Assembly (NCBI RefSeq): GCF_003957515.1
Contig: NZ_RQXW01000005.1
Span: 124,001-188,000, forward strand
Direction: 5' to 3'
Source of the DNA: Amphritea opalescens
GTDB lineage: Bacteria; Pseudomonadota; Gammaproteobacteria; Pseudomonadales; Balneatricaceae
DNA length: 64,000 bases
This document shows, in pieces, positions 63,320 to 64,000 of this stretch. Every line of letters begins with the position of its first letter. The first letter of the stretch is position 1. The notes beneath the pieces are model-generated. The model was not told the DNA's origin. It did not search any database and saw only the letters and a list, made by a program, of their open reading frames with translations. A program made the translations under genes and the position numbers.

Positions 63320-64000
63320 TTAGCGTGTGCTAGGTTTTGAGCGGAACAGATTTATCTGCGAAATAATCATACCCAGCAACATCAGGCTGCAGCCGATCAT
63401 CGCCCGCGGACTAAAGTCTTCATTGAGTAACCACCATCCACCGATCACCGCGAAGACTGACTCTAGGCTCATGATAATGGCCGCATGTGAAGCGGGAGCG
63501 TCCCGTTGTGCCACGACCTGTAAGGTATAGGCAACACCCACGGAGAGTAATCCCGCGTAGGCGATCGGCTGCCAAGCGAGAACGATGTTAGCCAGACTAA
63601 GGGTGTCTTGTTCGAAGAGTATCGCGACAATAAAGCTCAGTAGCGCACAGATAAAAAATTGAATAATGGCGAGTCGTAGGTTATCGAGCTGGCTGGCGAG
63701 CCTGCCGATGACCACCACATGCCCCGCCCAGAAAAAGGCACTGCCAAGCACCAGTAGGTCGCCGGTATTAATGTTGAAGCTTTCCCCCGGCTGTTGGGTC
63801 ACGGTAAGAAAGTAGAGCCCGAACAGTGCAAGCAAGCCGCCGACCCAGGTATTCAAACGGGTGACATGCCCGAGTAATAACCCGATCAGGGGGACGATGA
63901 TAATATAGAGTCCAGTGATAAAGCCCGCATTACCGGCGGATGTCCAGATTAAACCCACCTGCTGCAACGAAGCCCCGAGAAAGAGAAATAGTCCGGCCGT
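63320..64000 (-). CDS. EamA/DMT superfamily transporter (partial)
   Basis: The minus-strand frame is open to the right window edge (227 codons), so the N-terminal part is missing. Visible are about seven membrane segments with the EamA repeat (GLYIIIVPLIGLLLG, LLALFGLYFLTV, then the second repeat SLESVFAVIGGWWLLNEDFSPRAMIGCSLMLLGM). These are small-molecule/metabolite exporters, usually about 290-300 residues. Substrate unknown. It converges on the DUF58 gene with 16 bp between stops. Confidence 0.83.
   Translation of the reverse strand, partial: TAGLFLFLGASLQQVGLIWTSAGNAGFITGLYIIIVPLIGLLLGHVTRLNTWVGGLLALFGLYFLTVTQQPGESFNINTGDLLVLGSAFFWAGHVVVIGRLASQLDNLRLAIIQFFICALLSFIVAILFEQDTLSLANIVLAWQPIAYAGLLSVGVAYTLQVVAQRDAPASHAAIIMSLESVFAVIGGWWLLNEDFSPRAMIGCSLMLLGMIISQINLFRSKPSTR

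Overview
The window looks like a chromosome segment of a marine-type gammaproteobacterium, most likely of the Oceanospirillaceae or a near relative. This is inferred from gene content: TmcA, a GlrK-QseG-GlrR triad, an OlsF-like ornithine-lipid synthase, a CsrB/RsmZ-type sRNA and a complete liu leucine-degradation cluster. I see no rRNA, tRNA, phage, insertion sequence or CRISPR. Almost all of it reads as core genome, with repeat-rich intergenic spots. Both end genes are cut by the window edges.

Layout. 0-4 kb: a partial DUF1445 hydro-lyase, a small protein, an EAL-HDOD signalling protein, a periplasmic SH3 protein and a ribosome hibernation factor. 4-7.6 kb: modABC with divergent modE and two ModE boxes between them. 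7.7-12 kb: a putative nuclease with duplicated winged-helix modules, a Nu-class GST, an anchored periplasmic protein, DUF924 and a degenerate GGDEF protein. 12-18 kb: an FGGY kinase, TmcA, a MOSC protein, DUF3820, YbaK and a cysteine-cluster protein. 18-22 kb: the GlrR/QseG/GlrK signalling operon plus an EF-hand protein. 22-28 kb: an FAH-family enzyme, a lipoprotein, a DnaJ/VWA pair and OlsF. 28-33 kb: an HTH protein, LexA-controlled dinB, a deaminase, and SulP and TauE transporters.

32.9-33.8 kb is the most interesting non-coding part. A tandem array of about 145-bp REP/BIME-like units runs into the terminator of what appears to be an unannotated CsrA-titrating sRNA on the minus strand, with several hairpins carrying GGA in the loop. 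After HopJ, PanE, RhlE and a methyltransferase, 37.6-53.8 kb forms a leucine/branched-chain acid module. It holds liuE, D, C, B, A and R, an acyl-CoA synthetase, an AhpD-like protein, a LivGFKHM-type ABC importer and a thiolase. Together these could import a branched-chain substrate and take isovaleryl-CoA to HMG-CoA, then to acetoacetate and acetyl-CoA. 54-63.3 kb holds two conserved proteins of unknown function, then a tight operon of a zinc-ribbon membrane protein, RDD, SpoIIM-like, DUF4129, DUF4350, MoxR ATPase and DUF58. The window ends in a partial EamA transporter.

Starts were chosen from Shine-Dalgarno spacing, gene overlaps and signal peptides. All functions are from sequence recognition by eye; no database search was run.
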